The notes beneath the pieces are model-generated. The model did not search any database. It was given only the letters and a program-made list of their open reading frames with translations, and was not told where the DNA came from. A stretch of DNA of 64,000 nucleotides from JACDAN01 sp963842235 (GTDB taxonomy: Bacteria > Actinomycetota > Thermoleophilia > Gaiellales > Gaiellaceae), in NCBI GenBank assembly GCA_963842235.1, contig CAWJFT010000001.1:1364001-1428000 (forward strand), given 5' to 3'. Numbering within the stretch: the stretch's first letter is position 1; each line of letters starts with the position of its first letter. The translations under genes and the position numbers were made by a program. Below, piece by piece: positions 37,575-45,322 of the stretch.

Positions 37575-37601
37575 CGTCCAGAGTCCCGCCACTCGCGCCA
37601 T
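37182..37601 (-). CDS. MOSC-domain protein
   Basis: A 139-residue MOSC (molybdenum cofactor sulfurase C-terminal) domain. It contains 'DGCAHARPGTKRQVLFA', 'NFTIEGADVHDWPVGQQVRVGDALFEIT' and the conserved 'CDPCSRMDEI', the segment holding the cysteine implicated in sulfur carrying. Such stand-alone MOSC proteins modify molybdenum enzymes or carry sulfur. It overlaps the read-through tail of the plus-strand methyltransferase. It lies 10 bases downstream of the rRNA methyltransferase gene. Confidence 0.88.
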   Translation of the reverse strand: MARVAGLWTSPAKGSGRMDAQERVRALEEHGLDGCAHARPGTKRQVLFASAEHLDALGVDYGRIRENFTIEGADVHDWPVGQQVRVGDALFEITMVCDPCSRMDEIRPGLQAELDGRRGMLARVVESGEVAAGDEVELL

Positions 37602-37611
37602 CGGCTCGACT

Positions 37612-38352
37612 CTACCCGTGCGGTCGGCGGTGCCGCCGACGCCACTCGTAGAGCGCGATCGCGGCCGTCACGGCGACATTGAGCGACTCGGCCGTGGGTG
37701 CGAGCGGGATGGTGGCCTGAGCGTCGCACCCGGCGACGACCTCGCTCGGCAGTCCCTCCCGCTCGGAGCCGAGGACGAACGTGGTTCGTTCCGGAAGTTC
37801 GATCTCCGGGAGCGGTGTGCCGCCTCGAGTGACGAGGGCGATCCGAGGGCGCGGCGCATCGTCGAAACGGCCCAGCGGGACTCGGAAGACGGCGCCCGCC
37901 GAGGCTCGCAGCGCCTTCTGACCCGTCGGGTCGGCACAGCCCGAAGAGAGTGCGACGAACGCCGGCCCGAGTCCGTCCGCCGTCCTCAGTACAGTTCCTA
38001 CGTTGCCCGGATCGACAACATGCCATAGCGCCACTCCGGCCGAAGGCGGGTCGGCCGGATCGAGCTGCGGAAGATCGGCTCGGCGGAAGATCGCGAGGAC
38101 GCGAGGTGGATGAGCAAGCGCTGAGATCTCGGCGAGCAGGCGAGGCTCAACGGATTCCGCCTCGTCCAATCCCTCGAGGAGCGGCGGCCGCTCGGCGTCG
38201 ACGAGCACCTCGACGGGCCGAATGCCGGCCGCGAGCGCCGCCTGGACCAGATCTTCGCCCTCACAAACGAATAAGCCCAGGCGTTCGCGCTGCCGGCGGG
38301 AGGACAAGCGGCGCACGAGCTTCAGGCGCGGGTTCGAGGCGGAGGTGATCAC
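37612..38352 (-). CDS. SpoU/TrmH-family RNA 2'-O-methyltransferase
   Basis: A 246-residue SPOUT methyltransferase. The N-terminal substrate-binding domain begins 'ITSASNPRLKLVRRLSSRRQRE'. The catalytic trefoil has motif 1 'DPGNVGTVLRTADGLG', motif 2 'FVLGSEREGLPSEV' and motif 3 'IPLAPTAESLNVAVTAAIALYEW'. It modifies rRNA or tRNA at the ribose; the TsnR/RlmB group is the best match. The GTG start overlaps the DUF2332 stop (GTGA), and the position after rplT follows the common bacterial order. Confidence 0.88.
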   Translation of the reverse strand: MITSASNPRLKLVRRLSSRRQRERLGLFVCEGEDLVQAALAAGIRPVEVLVDAERPPLLEGLDEAESVEPRLLAEISALAHPPRVLAIFRRADLPQLDPADPPSAGVALWHVVDPGNVGTVLRTADGLGPAFVALSSGCADPTGQKALRASAGAVFRVPLGRFDDAPRPRIALVTRGGTPLPEIELPERTTFVLGSEREGLPSEVVAGCDAQATIPLAPTAESLNVAVTAAIALYEWRRRHRRPHG

Positions 38353-39320
38353 GCCAGCCACTCCAGCCACTGCCCGTGGAAGCCTGCGTGTGCGAGCAGC
38401 CGCTTCTCTCCTCCGGGCCAGACTCGGAGCCAGAGGCCCCAGTACCTGTGCTCTTCGGCCGCCGGCCGGCTGACCGAGACCAGGGCGAGCGGGAACCTGC
38501 TGCCGGCGTCGTCGAGCGCGCCGAGGACGCGCTTCCAGTCCTCGCGGCTCAGGTAGCCGCGCACCGCGGTCTGGAAGACGACTGTGAGCGCTCCGGGGAG
38601 GCGTTCGTCGAGCAGCTCGGGCAGGCGCTGGACGACGTCGCCGCGCTCGAGCACCGGCGGATCGGCGCGCAGCGTCTCGATGGCGCGGTCGAGGCGTTCG
38701 AGCCGGTGCCGCTGGTCGGCCCAGACGAAGGACTTGAGCAGCAGCATGTCCTCCCGGCGGGTGACGTCGAGCGGCGCGAGGTCGATCCCGCGGCGTGACC
38801 GCACGCGCGGCCGGAACTCGAGCAGCCGCGCAGGGACCGGGCGCCGCTCCTCGCCCCTGAGCTCGAGCTGGGCGCGAGGAGGGCCCCATTCGCCCTGCTG
38901 GTACCGGTAGCGGTAGCGGTCCCAGACCAGGTTGAGGCCCGCGCTCGGACCGAGCTCGATCAGATCGAGCGTTTCAACGCCCGTACGCCGTGCGACGTGC
39001 AGGAAGCAGGGCAGGAGCATCCAGCTCCGTTGCACCTCGTTCGTCTGCACGCTCTGGCGGTGCACGAAGTTGCGGAGCCACTCGCGCCGCTCCTCGACCA
39101 CGGGAGCCGGATCGCTCCATGGGTCGATGCCCTGGCTCAGGGCGAGGTAGTGGAGGCCCGCGAGGAGCTGGAGCGGCCGGTCCCAGCGCACGTCGCCGAT
39201 GATCTCCTCGACGACGGGCTCACCGGCGAGCCGGCGGCAAACGTTCGCGTAGAGCGGCGAGCCGGTGCGCTCGCACTGCTCGGCCTGGTGGAGGAAGATC
39301 CGCTCGCGCTCGGAGGTCAG
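38349..39320 (-). CDS. DUF2332-family protein
   Basis: A 323-residue member of the DUF2332 family, whose fold resembles a Rossmann methyltransferase (motif I candidate 'LDLIELGPSAGLNLVWDRY') with unknown function. The N-terminal helix 'FLHQAEQCERTGSPLYANVC' is conserved and must be included. The only in-frame start before it is CTG at 39320, which forms a CTGA overlap with the stop of rplT. A downstream GTG (39191) would remove this helix. Position inside the ribosomal protein operon suggests expression with the translation machinery. Confidence 0.8.
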   Translation of the reverse strand: MTSERERIFLHQAEQCERTGSPLYANVCRRLAGEPVVEEIIGDVRWDRPLQLLAGLHYLALSQGIDPWSDPAPVVEERREWLRNFVHRQSVQTNEVQRSWMLLPCFLHVARRTGVETLDLIELGPSAGLNLVWDRYRYRYQQGEWGPPRAQLELRGEERRPVPARLLEFRPRVRSRRGIDLAPLDVTRREDMLLLKSFVWADQRHRLERLDRAIETLRADPPVLERGDVVQRLPELLDERLPGALTVVFQTAVRGYLSREDWKRVLGALDDAGSRFPLALVSVSRPAAEEHRYWGLWLRVWPGGEKRLLAHAGFHGQWLEWLA

Positions 39321-39676
39321 CTCTCGAGCGCGGCCTTCGCCTGCTCGGCGATCTTGCCGAACGCCGCCGGGTCGCTCACGGCCAGCTCGGCGAGCACCTT
39401 GCGGTCGAGCTCGATGCCCGCCTTGCGGCAGCCCGCCACGAACTGGTTGTAGGAGAGCCCGTTGGCGCGCGCCGCAGCGTTGATCCGAATGATCCAGAGA
39501 CGTCGAAAGTTGCGCTTGCGCGCCTTCCGGTCACGGTAGGCATAGACGAGCGAGTGCTCGACCTGCTCCTTGGCGGCGCGGTACGTCGAGTGCTTGCGTC
39601 CGACGTAGCCCTTCGCCTGCTCCAGGACCTTGGCGCGCTTCTTGCGCGCATGCACCGACCGCTTGACGCGCGGCAC
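39317..39676 (-). CDS. rplT: 50S ribosomal protein L20
   Basis: A 119-residue L20 ('MPRVKRSVHARKKRAKVL' start, and 'GLSYNQFVAGCRKAGIELDRK'). It is needed for early assembly of the 50S subunit on 23S rRNA. It starts at GTG overlapping the rpmI stop (TAGTG). L20 also represses its own operon in other bacteria. The gene ends in the CTGA overlap with the DUF2332 gene. Confidence 0.97.
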   Translation of the reverse strand: MPRVKRSVHARKKRAKVLEQAKGYVGRKHSTYRAAKEQVEHSLVYAYRDRKARKRNFRRLWIIRINAAARANGLSYNQFVAGCRKAGIELDRKVLAELAVSDPAAFGKIAEQAKAALES

Positions 39677-39879
39677 TAGGACCGACCCCTTCCGAGCAGC
39701 CGGCGCACCTCGCGCACGTCGCTCTTCGAGACCTCGTCCTGCCGGCGGAACCTACGCTTGCGCTTCGCGGACTTCTTCTCGAGCAGGTGGCTCTTCATCG
39801 CGCGCCGGCGCAGGAGCTTGCCTGCCCCGGTGATCTTGAACCGCTTCTTCGCTGCTCTCGATGTCTTCTGCTTTGGCAT
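39676..39879 (-). CDS. rpmI: 50S ribosomal protein L35
   Basis: A 67-residue L35 starting MPKQKTSRAAKKRFKITG. AGGAG lies eight bases before the ATG. The gene overlaps the 3' end of infC by 128 bases in another frame, which is much more than the usual few bases. It is followed by rplT with a one-base overlap. Confidence 0.97.
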   Translation of the reverse strand: MPKQKTSRAAKKRFKITGAGKLLRRRAMKSHLLEKKSAKRKRRFRRQDEVSKSDVREVRRLLGRGRS

Positions 39880-40441
39880 CTCTCGTAACTCCTGCGTTCT
39901 TCGTCGGACCGAGCACCATGACCATGTTGCGCCCGTCCAGGAGCGGCGGGGACTCGACCACGCCGATCTCCTTGACGTCCTCGGCGAGCCGCATCAGCAG
40001 GTCCCGTCCCCGCTCCGGATGGGCGGTCTCACGCCCGCGGAACATGATCGTGACCTTGACCTTCGCGCGCTGGTTGAGGAAGCGCATGACGTGGCCCTTC
40101 TTGGTCTCGTAGTCCTGCGTCGCGATCTTCGGCCTGAGCTTGATCTCCTTGACTTGAACCTGGGACTGGTGCTTGCGCGCGAGCTTGGCCTTCTGCTCCT
40201 CCTGGTATCGGTACTTCCCGTAGTCCATGACCCGGGCGACCGGCGGCCGGGCCTGCGGCGCAACTTCCACCAGATCGAGGTTCTTTCCGTAGGCGTAGTC
40301 GAGCGCATCGGGCGTGGACTTGATCCCCACCTGCGCGCCGTCTTCGTCGATCAGCCGCACTTCCGGCACACGAATTCGCTCGTTCACCCTCGTCTGGGGT
40401 TCGGGTGCGGGCTCCGGACGGACGAACCGCCGCGGCCTCAA
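39752..40441 (-). CDS. infC: Translation initiation factor IF-3 with C-terminal extension
   Basis: A 229-residue IF-3. The N domain 'VNERIRVPEVRLIDEDG' and the linker 'GKYRYQEEQKAKLARK' are followed by the C domain with 'VTIMFRGRETAHPERG'. IF-3 usually ends soon after 'VMVLGPTK' (residue 181). Here the frame continues 47 residues, rich in Glu, Arg and Pro, across the first two thirds of rpmI. The start is TTG at 40441, far from the AAGGAGG at 40466-40472; the GTG at 40387 (VNERIRV) is an alternative. Non-standard infC starts are a known device for IF-3 autoregulation. Confidence 0.92.
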   Translation of the reverse strand: MRPRRFVRPEPAPEPQTRVNERIRVPEVRLIDEDGAQVGIKSTPDALDYAYGKNLDLVEVAPQARPPVARVMDYGKYRYQEEQKAKLARKHQSQVQVKEIKLRPKIATQDYETKKGHVMRFLNQRAKVKVTIMFRGRETAHPERGRDLLMRLAEDVKEIGVVESPPLLDGRNMVMVLGPTKNAGVTRDAKAEDIESSEEAVQDHRGRQAPAPARDEEPPAREEVREAQA

Positions 40442-40486
40442 AGACTCGTCACCAAGCTCTTCCTGTCCTCCTTGTGAAACGACAAA

Positions 40487-40510
40487 ACCGCTGCAAGCAG
40501 CGGTCTTTTT
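40487..40510. terminator. Hairpin with T-run between thrS and infC
   Basis: An eight-base-pair stem ACCGCTGC / GCAGCGGT at 40487-40494 and 40497-40504, followed by CTTTTT on the plus strand and by TTTTG on the minus strand. It lies 77 bases after the thrS stop and just before the infC ribosome binding site. It can act as the thrS terminator or as an attenuator of the infC operon. Confidence 0.75.
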
Positions 40511-40587
40511 CGTGTCCGCTCGCTTGAACCCACGCGCGACCTACGGCCGCGGAGGTGAGGAACGGTTGCCGCCCCTGCTTGCAGGCG

Positions 40588-42474
40588 TCACACGTTAGCA
40601 GTCAGTTCGCGAAGGAGTTCGTCGAGGCTCTTGGTCGACTGCTCGCCCCCGCGCTCGCGGACGGCCAGCGACTCCTCGCTCTCCCGGTCCCCGTACACGA
40701 CGGTGTAGGGGATCTTCTCGACCTCCGCGTCGCGAATCCGCTTGCCGACGGTCTCGTCGCGGTCGTCGACCTCCACGCGGAAGCCCGAGAGCTTCTCCGC
40801 AAGCCCGCGCGCCGGCTCTCGATGGCTCTCCCCCACCGGCAGGATCCGGATCTGCACCGGCGCGAGCCACAGCGGGAAGGCGCCGCCGTAATGCTCGACG
40901 AGGATCCCGATGAAGCGCTCGAGCGACCCGAGCAGCGCGCGGTGGATGACGACGGGGTGGTGCTCCTGGTTGTCCGCGCCCATGTAGGTCAGGCCGAAGC
41001 GCATCGGCATTTGGTAGTCGAGCTGGATCGTTCCCATCTGCCAGCTCCGCCCGAGGGCGTCGGTCATGTGGAGATCGATCTTCGGGCCGTAGAAGGTCCC
41101 CTCCCCCGGGCTGACGACGTACTCCATCTCGTGCCGGCGAAGCGCGTCCTCCAGCGCGGCTTCGGCGTCGTCCCACTGCTCATCGGTGCCGAGCTTGTGC
41201 TCTGGGCGCGTCGAGAGCTCCGCTCTTGGGGCCAAGCCGAAGAGCCCGTAGAGGTCGCGCGCGAACTCGATCATCGCGTCGATCTCCTCCTGGATCTGCT
41301 CCTCGGTGACGAAGACGTGTGCGTCGTCCTGCGTGATGTGCTTCACGCGGAGCAAGCCGTGGAGCGTCCCGCCGCGCTCGTCCCGGTGCAGCGTGGACGA
41401 CTCGGCGTAGCGCAGCGGGAGGTCGCGATACGAGCGCAGCTGACCGCCGAAGAGGAGCATGTGCCCCGGGCAGTTCATCGGCTTCAGCGCGAGCGGCTTC
41501 TCGTGCTCGTGCCCCTCGACGAAGAACATGTTGTCCCGGTAGTTCTCGTAGTGCCCCGAGGTGATGTAGGTGTCGATGTCGTACAGGAGCGGGGTCTTCA
41601 CCTCCAGGTAGCCGCGCTTGGCGTTTTCGCGCCGGCGGAGATCCTCGAGCGCGTTCCAGATCACCATTCCCTTCGGGTGCCAGAAAGGCGAACCGGGCGA
41701 CGCGTCCTGCAGGTGGAAAAGGTCGAGCTGCCGGCCGAGGCGCCGGTGGTCGCGGCGCCTGGCTTCCTCCAGGCGCTCGAGGTGCTCCCGCAGGTCGTCC
41801 TCGGTGTAGAACGCGGTGCCGTAGATCCGGGTGAGCTGCTTGTTCTTCTCGTCCCCGCGCCAGTAGGCGCCTGCGAGGCCGGTCAGTTTGAGGGCCTTGA
41901 TCGGAGACGAGTCCTGCAGATGCGGGCCGCGACAGAGGTCGGTGAAGTCGCCCTGGGTGTAGAAAGAGATCGGCTCCTCAGCGGTGTCGACGAGCTGGAC
42001 CTTGTACTCCTCGCCCTCCGCCTCGAAGCGCTTCCGCGCCTCCTCGCGGCCGACTTCCTCGCGCTCCCACGACCGGCCCTCCGAGAGCTCCCGGCGCATC
42101 TCTTCCTCGATGCGCTCCAGCGCCTCCTCGCCGATCGGCTCGGGGAACTCGAAGTCGTAGTAGAAGCCGTTCTCGATCGGCGGGCCGATCGCGATCTTCA
42201 CGCCTGGATAGAGGCGTCTGACGGCCTCCGCGAGCAGGTGCGCGGTCGAGTGGCGGAGCACGGCGAGGGCATCCGGATCCTGGGTGTCGCGGGTGGTCAG
42301 GATCTGGATCGGCTGCCCGTCCTCGAGCGGAAGGCGCAGGTCCTGAACCCGGCCGTTCGAGCGCACCAAAACGGCCTGCTCGGCCAGTTTTGGGCCGATT
42401 GCGGCAGCCGCGTCGAGCCCGGTCGCGCCGTCCGGGAGTTCGAGTTCGGACGAATCGGGAAGGATGACCCGCAT
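40588..42474 (-). CDS. thrS: Threonine-tRNA ligase
   Basis: A 628-residue ThrRS. Domains in order: TGS (1-60), editing N2 domain (about 60-220) with HSTAHLLAEA and 'GDFTDLCRGPHLQ', the class II core (about 240-530) with 'LKPMNCPGHMLLF' and 'HHPVVIHRALLGSLERFIG' (motif 3), and the anticodon-binding domain (530-628). The zinc ligands Cys and His of the core are in place. The ATG at 42474 is chosen because the upstream in-frame extension is Ser-rich shadow. The palindromic CATG also starts a plus-strand small ORF. Confidence 0.97.
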   Translation of the reverse strand: MRVILPDSSELELPDGATGLDAAAAIGPKLAEQAVLVRSNGRVQDLRLPLEDGQPIQILTTRDTQDPDALAVLRHSTAHLLAEAVRRLYPGVKIAIGPPIENGFYYDFEFPEPIGEEALERIEEEMRRELSEGRSWEREEVGREEARKRFEAEGEEYKVQLVDTAEEPISFYTQGDFTDLCRGPHLQDSSPIKALKLTGLAGAYWRGDEKNKQLTRIYGTAFYTEDDLREHLERLEEARRRDHRRLGRQLDLFHLQDASPGSPFWHPKGMVIWNALEDLRRRENAKRGYLEVKTPLLYDIDTYITSGHYENYRDNMFFVEGHEHEKPLALKPMNCPGHMLLFGGQLRSYRDLPLRYAESSTLHRDERGGTLHGLLRVKHITQDDAHVFVTEEQIQEEIDAMIEFARDLYGLFGLAPRAELSTRPEHKLGTDEQWDDAEAALEDALRRHEMEYVVSPGEGTFYGPKIDLHMTDALGRSWQMGTIQLDYQMPMRFGLTYMGADNQEHHPVVIHRALLGSLERFIGILVEHYGGAFPLWLAPVQIRILPVGESHREPARGLAEKLSGFRVEVDDRDETVGKRIRDAEVEKIPYTVVYGDRESEESLAVRERGGEQSTKSLDELLRELTANV

Positions 42475-42595
42475 GGAAGAGAAGGTACCCGAGCACCCCC
42501 GCGAGGACGATCGAAACGAGGAACTCGAGGGCTCGCCGATTCCCGATCCCGAGGCCGAGGACACGACGGCCGATGACGATCCGGAAGCGGACTAA
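42473..42595 (+). CDS. Possible 40-residue acidic protein divergent from thrS
   Basis: ATG to TAA encodes 40 residues, 18 of them Glu or Asp (MEEKVPEHPREDDRNEELEG... to ...DPEAD). Its ATG overlaps the thrS ATG on the other strand through CATG. An AGGA sequence lies ten bases upstream. Codon choice follows the genome pattern. No domain is recognised and it could still be an ORF by chance. Confidence 0.35.
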   Translation: MEEKVPEHPREDDRNEELEGSPIPDPEAEDTTADDDPEAD

Positions 42596-42624
42596 CGGGA
42601 ACTAACGGAGAGGCGTAGTGTCAA

Positions 42625-42656
42625 CGCAGGAACCCCTCGGGCGAGGGGCTCCTGCG
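42625..42656. terminator. GC-rich hairpin in the thrS upstream region
   Basis: CGCAGGA-(a)-CCCCTC-GGGC-GAGGGG-(c)-TCCTGCG forms a 13-pair stem with one internal mismatch. It lies between the small ORF at 42685-42765 and thrS and could end transcription from either side or act as a leader element of thrS. Confidence 0.6.
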
Positions 42657-42684
42657 ATTCGCTACGAGTAAGCCAAGTGCTCGG

Positions 42685-42765
42685 CTACGGCCAGACGGGG
42701 CCTTGCGCAAGCACCATGGCAAGTGCGATCAGCGCCGTAACGACGAGGGCTGCTCGAACGTTCAC
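42685..42765 (-). CDS. 26-residue hydrophobic peptide upstream of thrS
   Basis: GTG to TAG encodes 26 residues (VNVRAALVVTALIALAM then VLAQGPVWP), a short membrane helix with a basic residue at the N-terminus. GGGAG lies six bases before the GTG, an unusually good ribosome binding site for a random ORF. Divergent from the Xre-TPR gene by 81 bases. Could be a small membrane protein or a leader peptide. Confidence 0.45.
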   Translation of the reverse strand: MNVRAALVVTALIALAMVLAQGPVWP

Positions 42766-42846
42766 CGGGAACTCCCTTCGACGGAAATCGGTTGGAGGCC
42801 AGTCCTTGGGCCCGGAAACGCCGTAGTATACGAGCCTTCACTTCAC

Positions 42847-44160
42847 GTGCCCAGACGGAAGTCAACACATGTGGACGATCCGGCCGCCGTCGGGCGCCGC
42901 CTGCGGGATGCACGTGAGCGCGCTGGTCTGAGTCAGCGTCAATTGTCGTTCGAGGGGTGTTCCCCGGCGTACATCTCGCGCATCGAGGCCGGCGAGCGGA
43001 TCCCCTCTCTGCAACTGCTGCGCGAGATGGGCCGCAGGCTCGGCGTGAGCGAGGACTGGCTCGCGACGGGGCTCGACCGAGATGTCCTCTCCGAAGACCG
43101 CACGCTCCTGGACGCCGAGATCGCCCTGCGGTTCAACGAGATCGATACGGCCGAAGAGCTCTACGGCAAGGCCCTGGAAGCGGCAACGACGAACGCCGAG
43201 CGCGCCCGCGCGCTGGCCGGGGTCGGGCAGATTGCCTTCGAGCGAGGCGACCCTCGGCGTGCGGTCGAGAACCTCGAGCAGGCGCTTGCGCTGTCGCAGT
43301 CAGAGGCCGCCGACCAGCCCTCGCTCGCCGACACGCTCGGCCGGGCCTACGCGATGCTCGACGACGTCGAGCCGGCGATCCGCCTCTTCCGGCAGTCGCT
43401 GGAGCGTGCCAACGAGCGGAAGAACTCTCCGGAGGCGGTTCGCTTCGGCGTCCTCCTCGCGAATGCCTACATCGACAAAGGCGAGTTCGGCGAGGCCGAA
43501 GCCGTGCTCAAGCGCACTGTCGAGAAGGCCGACAACGCGCGCGATCCCGTCTTTCGGGCGCGGATCTACTGGTCGCTCTCGCGCCTGCACGCGCTTCAGA
43601 ACGAGCCGGGACTGGCGGCGCGGTATGCGCGCAAGGCCCTCGAGCTCCTCGAGCTGACCGAGCACACGACCTACGCTGCGCGCGCGCACCAGCTGCTCGC
43701 CCATGTCGAGCTCGATCGCGGCGAGCCGGGCGAGGCTCTCCGGCTCCTCGACCGGGGTCTTCCACTCGTCGAGGAGAGCGGAAACAAGGTCGAGCAGGCG
43801 CTCTTCCAGCTCGAGAAGGCGAGGGCGCTCGTCAAGCTCGGGCGGGGCGCCGAGGCGACGCGGATCGCGCAGTTGAGCGCCGAGCTCCTGGAGGAGGCGA
43901 GCCCGGTGGACGCCGGACGCGGATACACCGTCGTCGCGGAGGTCTACGAGCTGCTCGGCGACCGGCAGAAGGCGATAGAGGTCTACGAACAAGCCGCCGC
44001 GCTCCTGTCGGTGAGCCCGAGCCGCTACGTCCTCGAGGTCTACGCCAAGCTCGCCGACCTGCTGGAGAGCGAGGGTCGGAAGGACGAGGCACTCCAGACC
44101 CTGAAGAAGGCCGTCACGGCGCACGCGAGAGCGGGCGCACAGCCCCTGACTCGGGTCTAG
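42847..44160 (+). CDS. Xre-family HTH regulator with TPR repeats
   Basis: A 437-residue protein. The helix-turn-helix is at residues 9-65 ('GRRLRDARERAGLSQRQLS' and 'SPAYISRIEAGERIPSLQLL'). About nine TPR-type repeats follow (from 'ALRFNEIDTAEELYGKAL' to 'EGRKDEALQTLKKAV'). This layout is typical of regulators that bind peptides or partner proteins through TPRs. The GTG at 42847 gives the start MPRRKSTHVDD; a GTG at 42871 is the alternative. The aminotransferase gene follows by 16 bases. Confidence 0.88.
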   Translation: MPRRKSTHVDDPAAVGRRLRDARERAGLSQRQLSFEGCSPAYISRIEAGERIPSLQLLREMGRRLGVSEDWLATGLDRDVLSEDRTLLDAEIALRFNEIDTAEELYGKALEAATTNAERARALAGVGQIAFERGDPRRAVENLEQALALSQSEAADQPSLADTLGRAYAMLDDVEPAIRLFRQSLERANERKNSPEAVRFGVLLANAYIDKGEFGEAEAVLKRTVEKADNARDPVFRARIYWSLSRLHALQNEPGLAARYARKALELLELTEHTTYAARAHQLLAHVELDRGEPGEALRLLDRGLPLVEESGNKVEQALFQLEKARALVKLGRGAEATRIAQLSAELLEEASPVDAGRGYTVVAEVYELLGDRQKAIEVYEQAAALLSVSPSRYVLEVYAKLADLLESEGRKDEALQTLKKAVTAHARAGAQPLTRV

Positions 44161-44176
44161 CCCGAGGATCCACTCG

Positions 44177-45322
44177 GTGCGACCCCGGCCGGAGCGGCTC
44201 GACCGGCTTCCCGAGCAGTACTTCACCGCGCTCCTCGCTCGGGTCGCCGAGGCGGCTCGGAGGGACGGAGCCGCGCTCGTCGACCTCGGGCGCGGAAACC
44301 CGGAGGTCGGGCCGCCCCCTCACGTCATCGAGCGGCTTGCGGAATCAGCGCGCGAGCAGCGCGCTCACGGCTATCCGCCGTTCCGCGGGATCCCCGAGCT
44401 GCGAGAGGCGATCGCGGAGCGCTACCGATCCCTCTACGGCGTCGAGGTCGACCCGCAAACCGAGGTCGCGGTCCTTCCGGGGACGAAGACGGCCCTCGTC
44501 GAGCTCGCGGTGGTGCTGGCGGAACGCGGCAGTCGAGTCCTGCTCCCAGATCCGGGCTATCCGGACTACCCCTCCGGCGTCGCGCTCGCGGGTGCGACGG
44601 TCGAACCGCTGCGCCTCGACCCCGACCGCGGCTGGGCTCCCCGCTGGGACGAAGCGCCGCGCGAGGACGTGGCAGCCGTGTACCTCAACTATCCGTCGAA
44701 CCCGTGCGCGGTTGCGGCGCCCGCCGGAGTCTTCGAGTCCGCCGTAGCGTTCGCAGCGGAGACCGGCGGAGCAGTCGTCCACGACTTCGCCTACGGCGAC
44801 CTCGTCTTCGACGGCCGCTCTCCGGAGAGCTTCCTTGCGACCGCGAACGCCAAGAACGTCGGTGTCGAGATGTTCTCGATGTCCAAGACCTATGGAATGG
44901 CCGGCTGGCGGCTCGGATTCGTCGTCGGAAACGCGGAGATCGTCGAGCGGATGGAGCTGCTCCAGGACCACGCGCGGGCCGGCATCTTCGTCCCCATCCA
45001 GGAGGCCGGCATCGCCGCGCTTCGCGGCCCGCAGGAGTCGGTGGCCGAGCGGCGGGACGCCTACCAGCGCCGGCGTGACCGCGTCCTGGAGGCGCTGGCC
45101 GGAACGGACGTGCCCGCGCCGGTGTGCGAGGGCACGTTCTACGTCTGGATCAGGCTCCCCGAGGGACTGACCCTCGAACGGCTCCTCGAGGAGTACCGCG
45201 TCGCCGTCGCGCCGGGCGACGGCTTCGGAGCGACCGGCAGCGGCTGGGCGCGGCTTTCCCTGGCGGTGACGGACGAGCAGCTCGAGCAGGGGCTCGAGCG
45301 GCTCGTCCGCGCGCTTAGCTAA
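44177..45322 (+). CDS. PLP-dependent class I/II aminotransferase
   Basis: A 381-residue fold type I aminotransferase. The PLP lysine is in 'SMSKTYGMAGWRLGF', the substrate-carboxylate Arg lies near the C-terminus ('SGWARLSLAV'), and 'YLNYPSNPCA' supplies the Asn. It resembles the aspartate / LL-diaminopimelate aminotransferase group. The amino donor is not decided by these motifs. It starts at GTG and its stop overlaps the stop of the convergent secreted-protein gene. Confidence 0.88.
   Translation: MRPRPERLDRLPEQYFTALLARVAEAARRDGAALVDLGRGNPEVGPPPHVIERLAESAREQRAHGYPPFRGIPELREAIAERYRSLYGVEVDPQTEVAVLPGTKTALVELAVVLAERGSRVLLPDPGYPDYPSGVALAGATVEPLRLDPDRGWAPRWDEAPREDVAAVYLNYPSNPCAVAAPAGVFESAVAFAAETGGAVVHDFAYGDLVFDGRSPESFLATANAKNVGVEMFSMSKTYGMAGWRLGFVVGNAEIVERMELLQDHARAGIFVPIQEAGIAALRGPQESVAERRDAYQRRRDRVLEALAGTDVPAPVCEGTFYVWIRLPEGLTLERLLEEYRVAVAPGDGFGATGSGWARLSLAVTDEQLEQGLERLVRALS

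Noticed and set aside
40555..42576. Long plus-strand frame opposite thrS
   Set aside because: Antisense shadow of ThrRS with no domain features.
42596..42846. T-box riboswitch for thrS
   Set aside because: The conserved AGGGTGGNACCGCG-type T-box sequence and specifier-loop features are absent.
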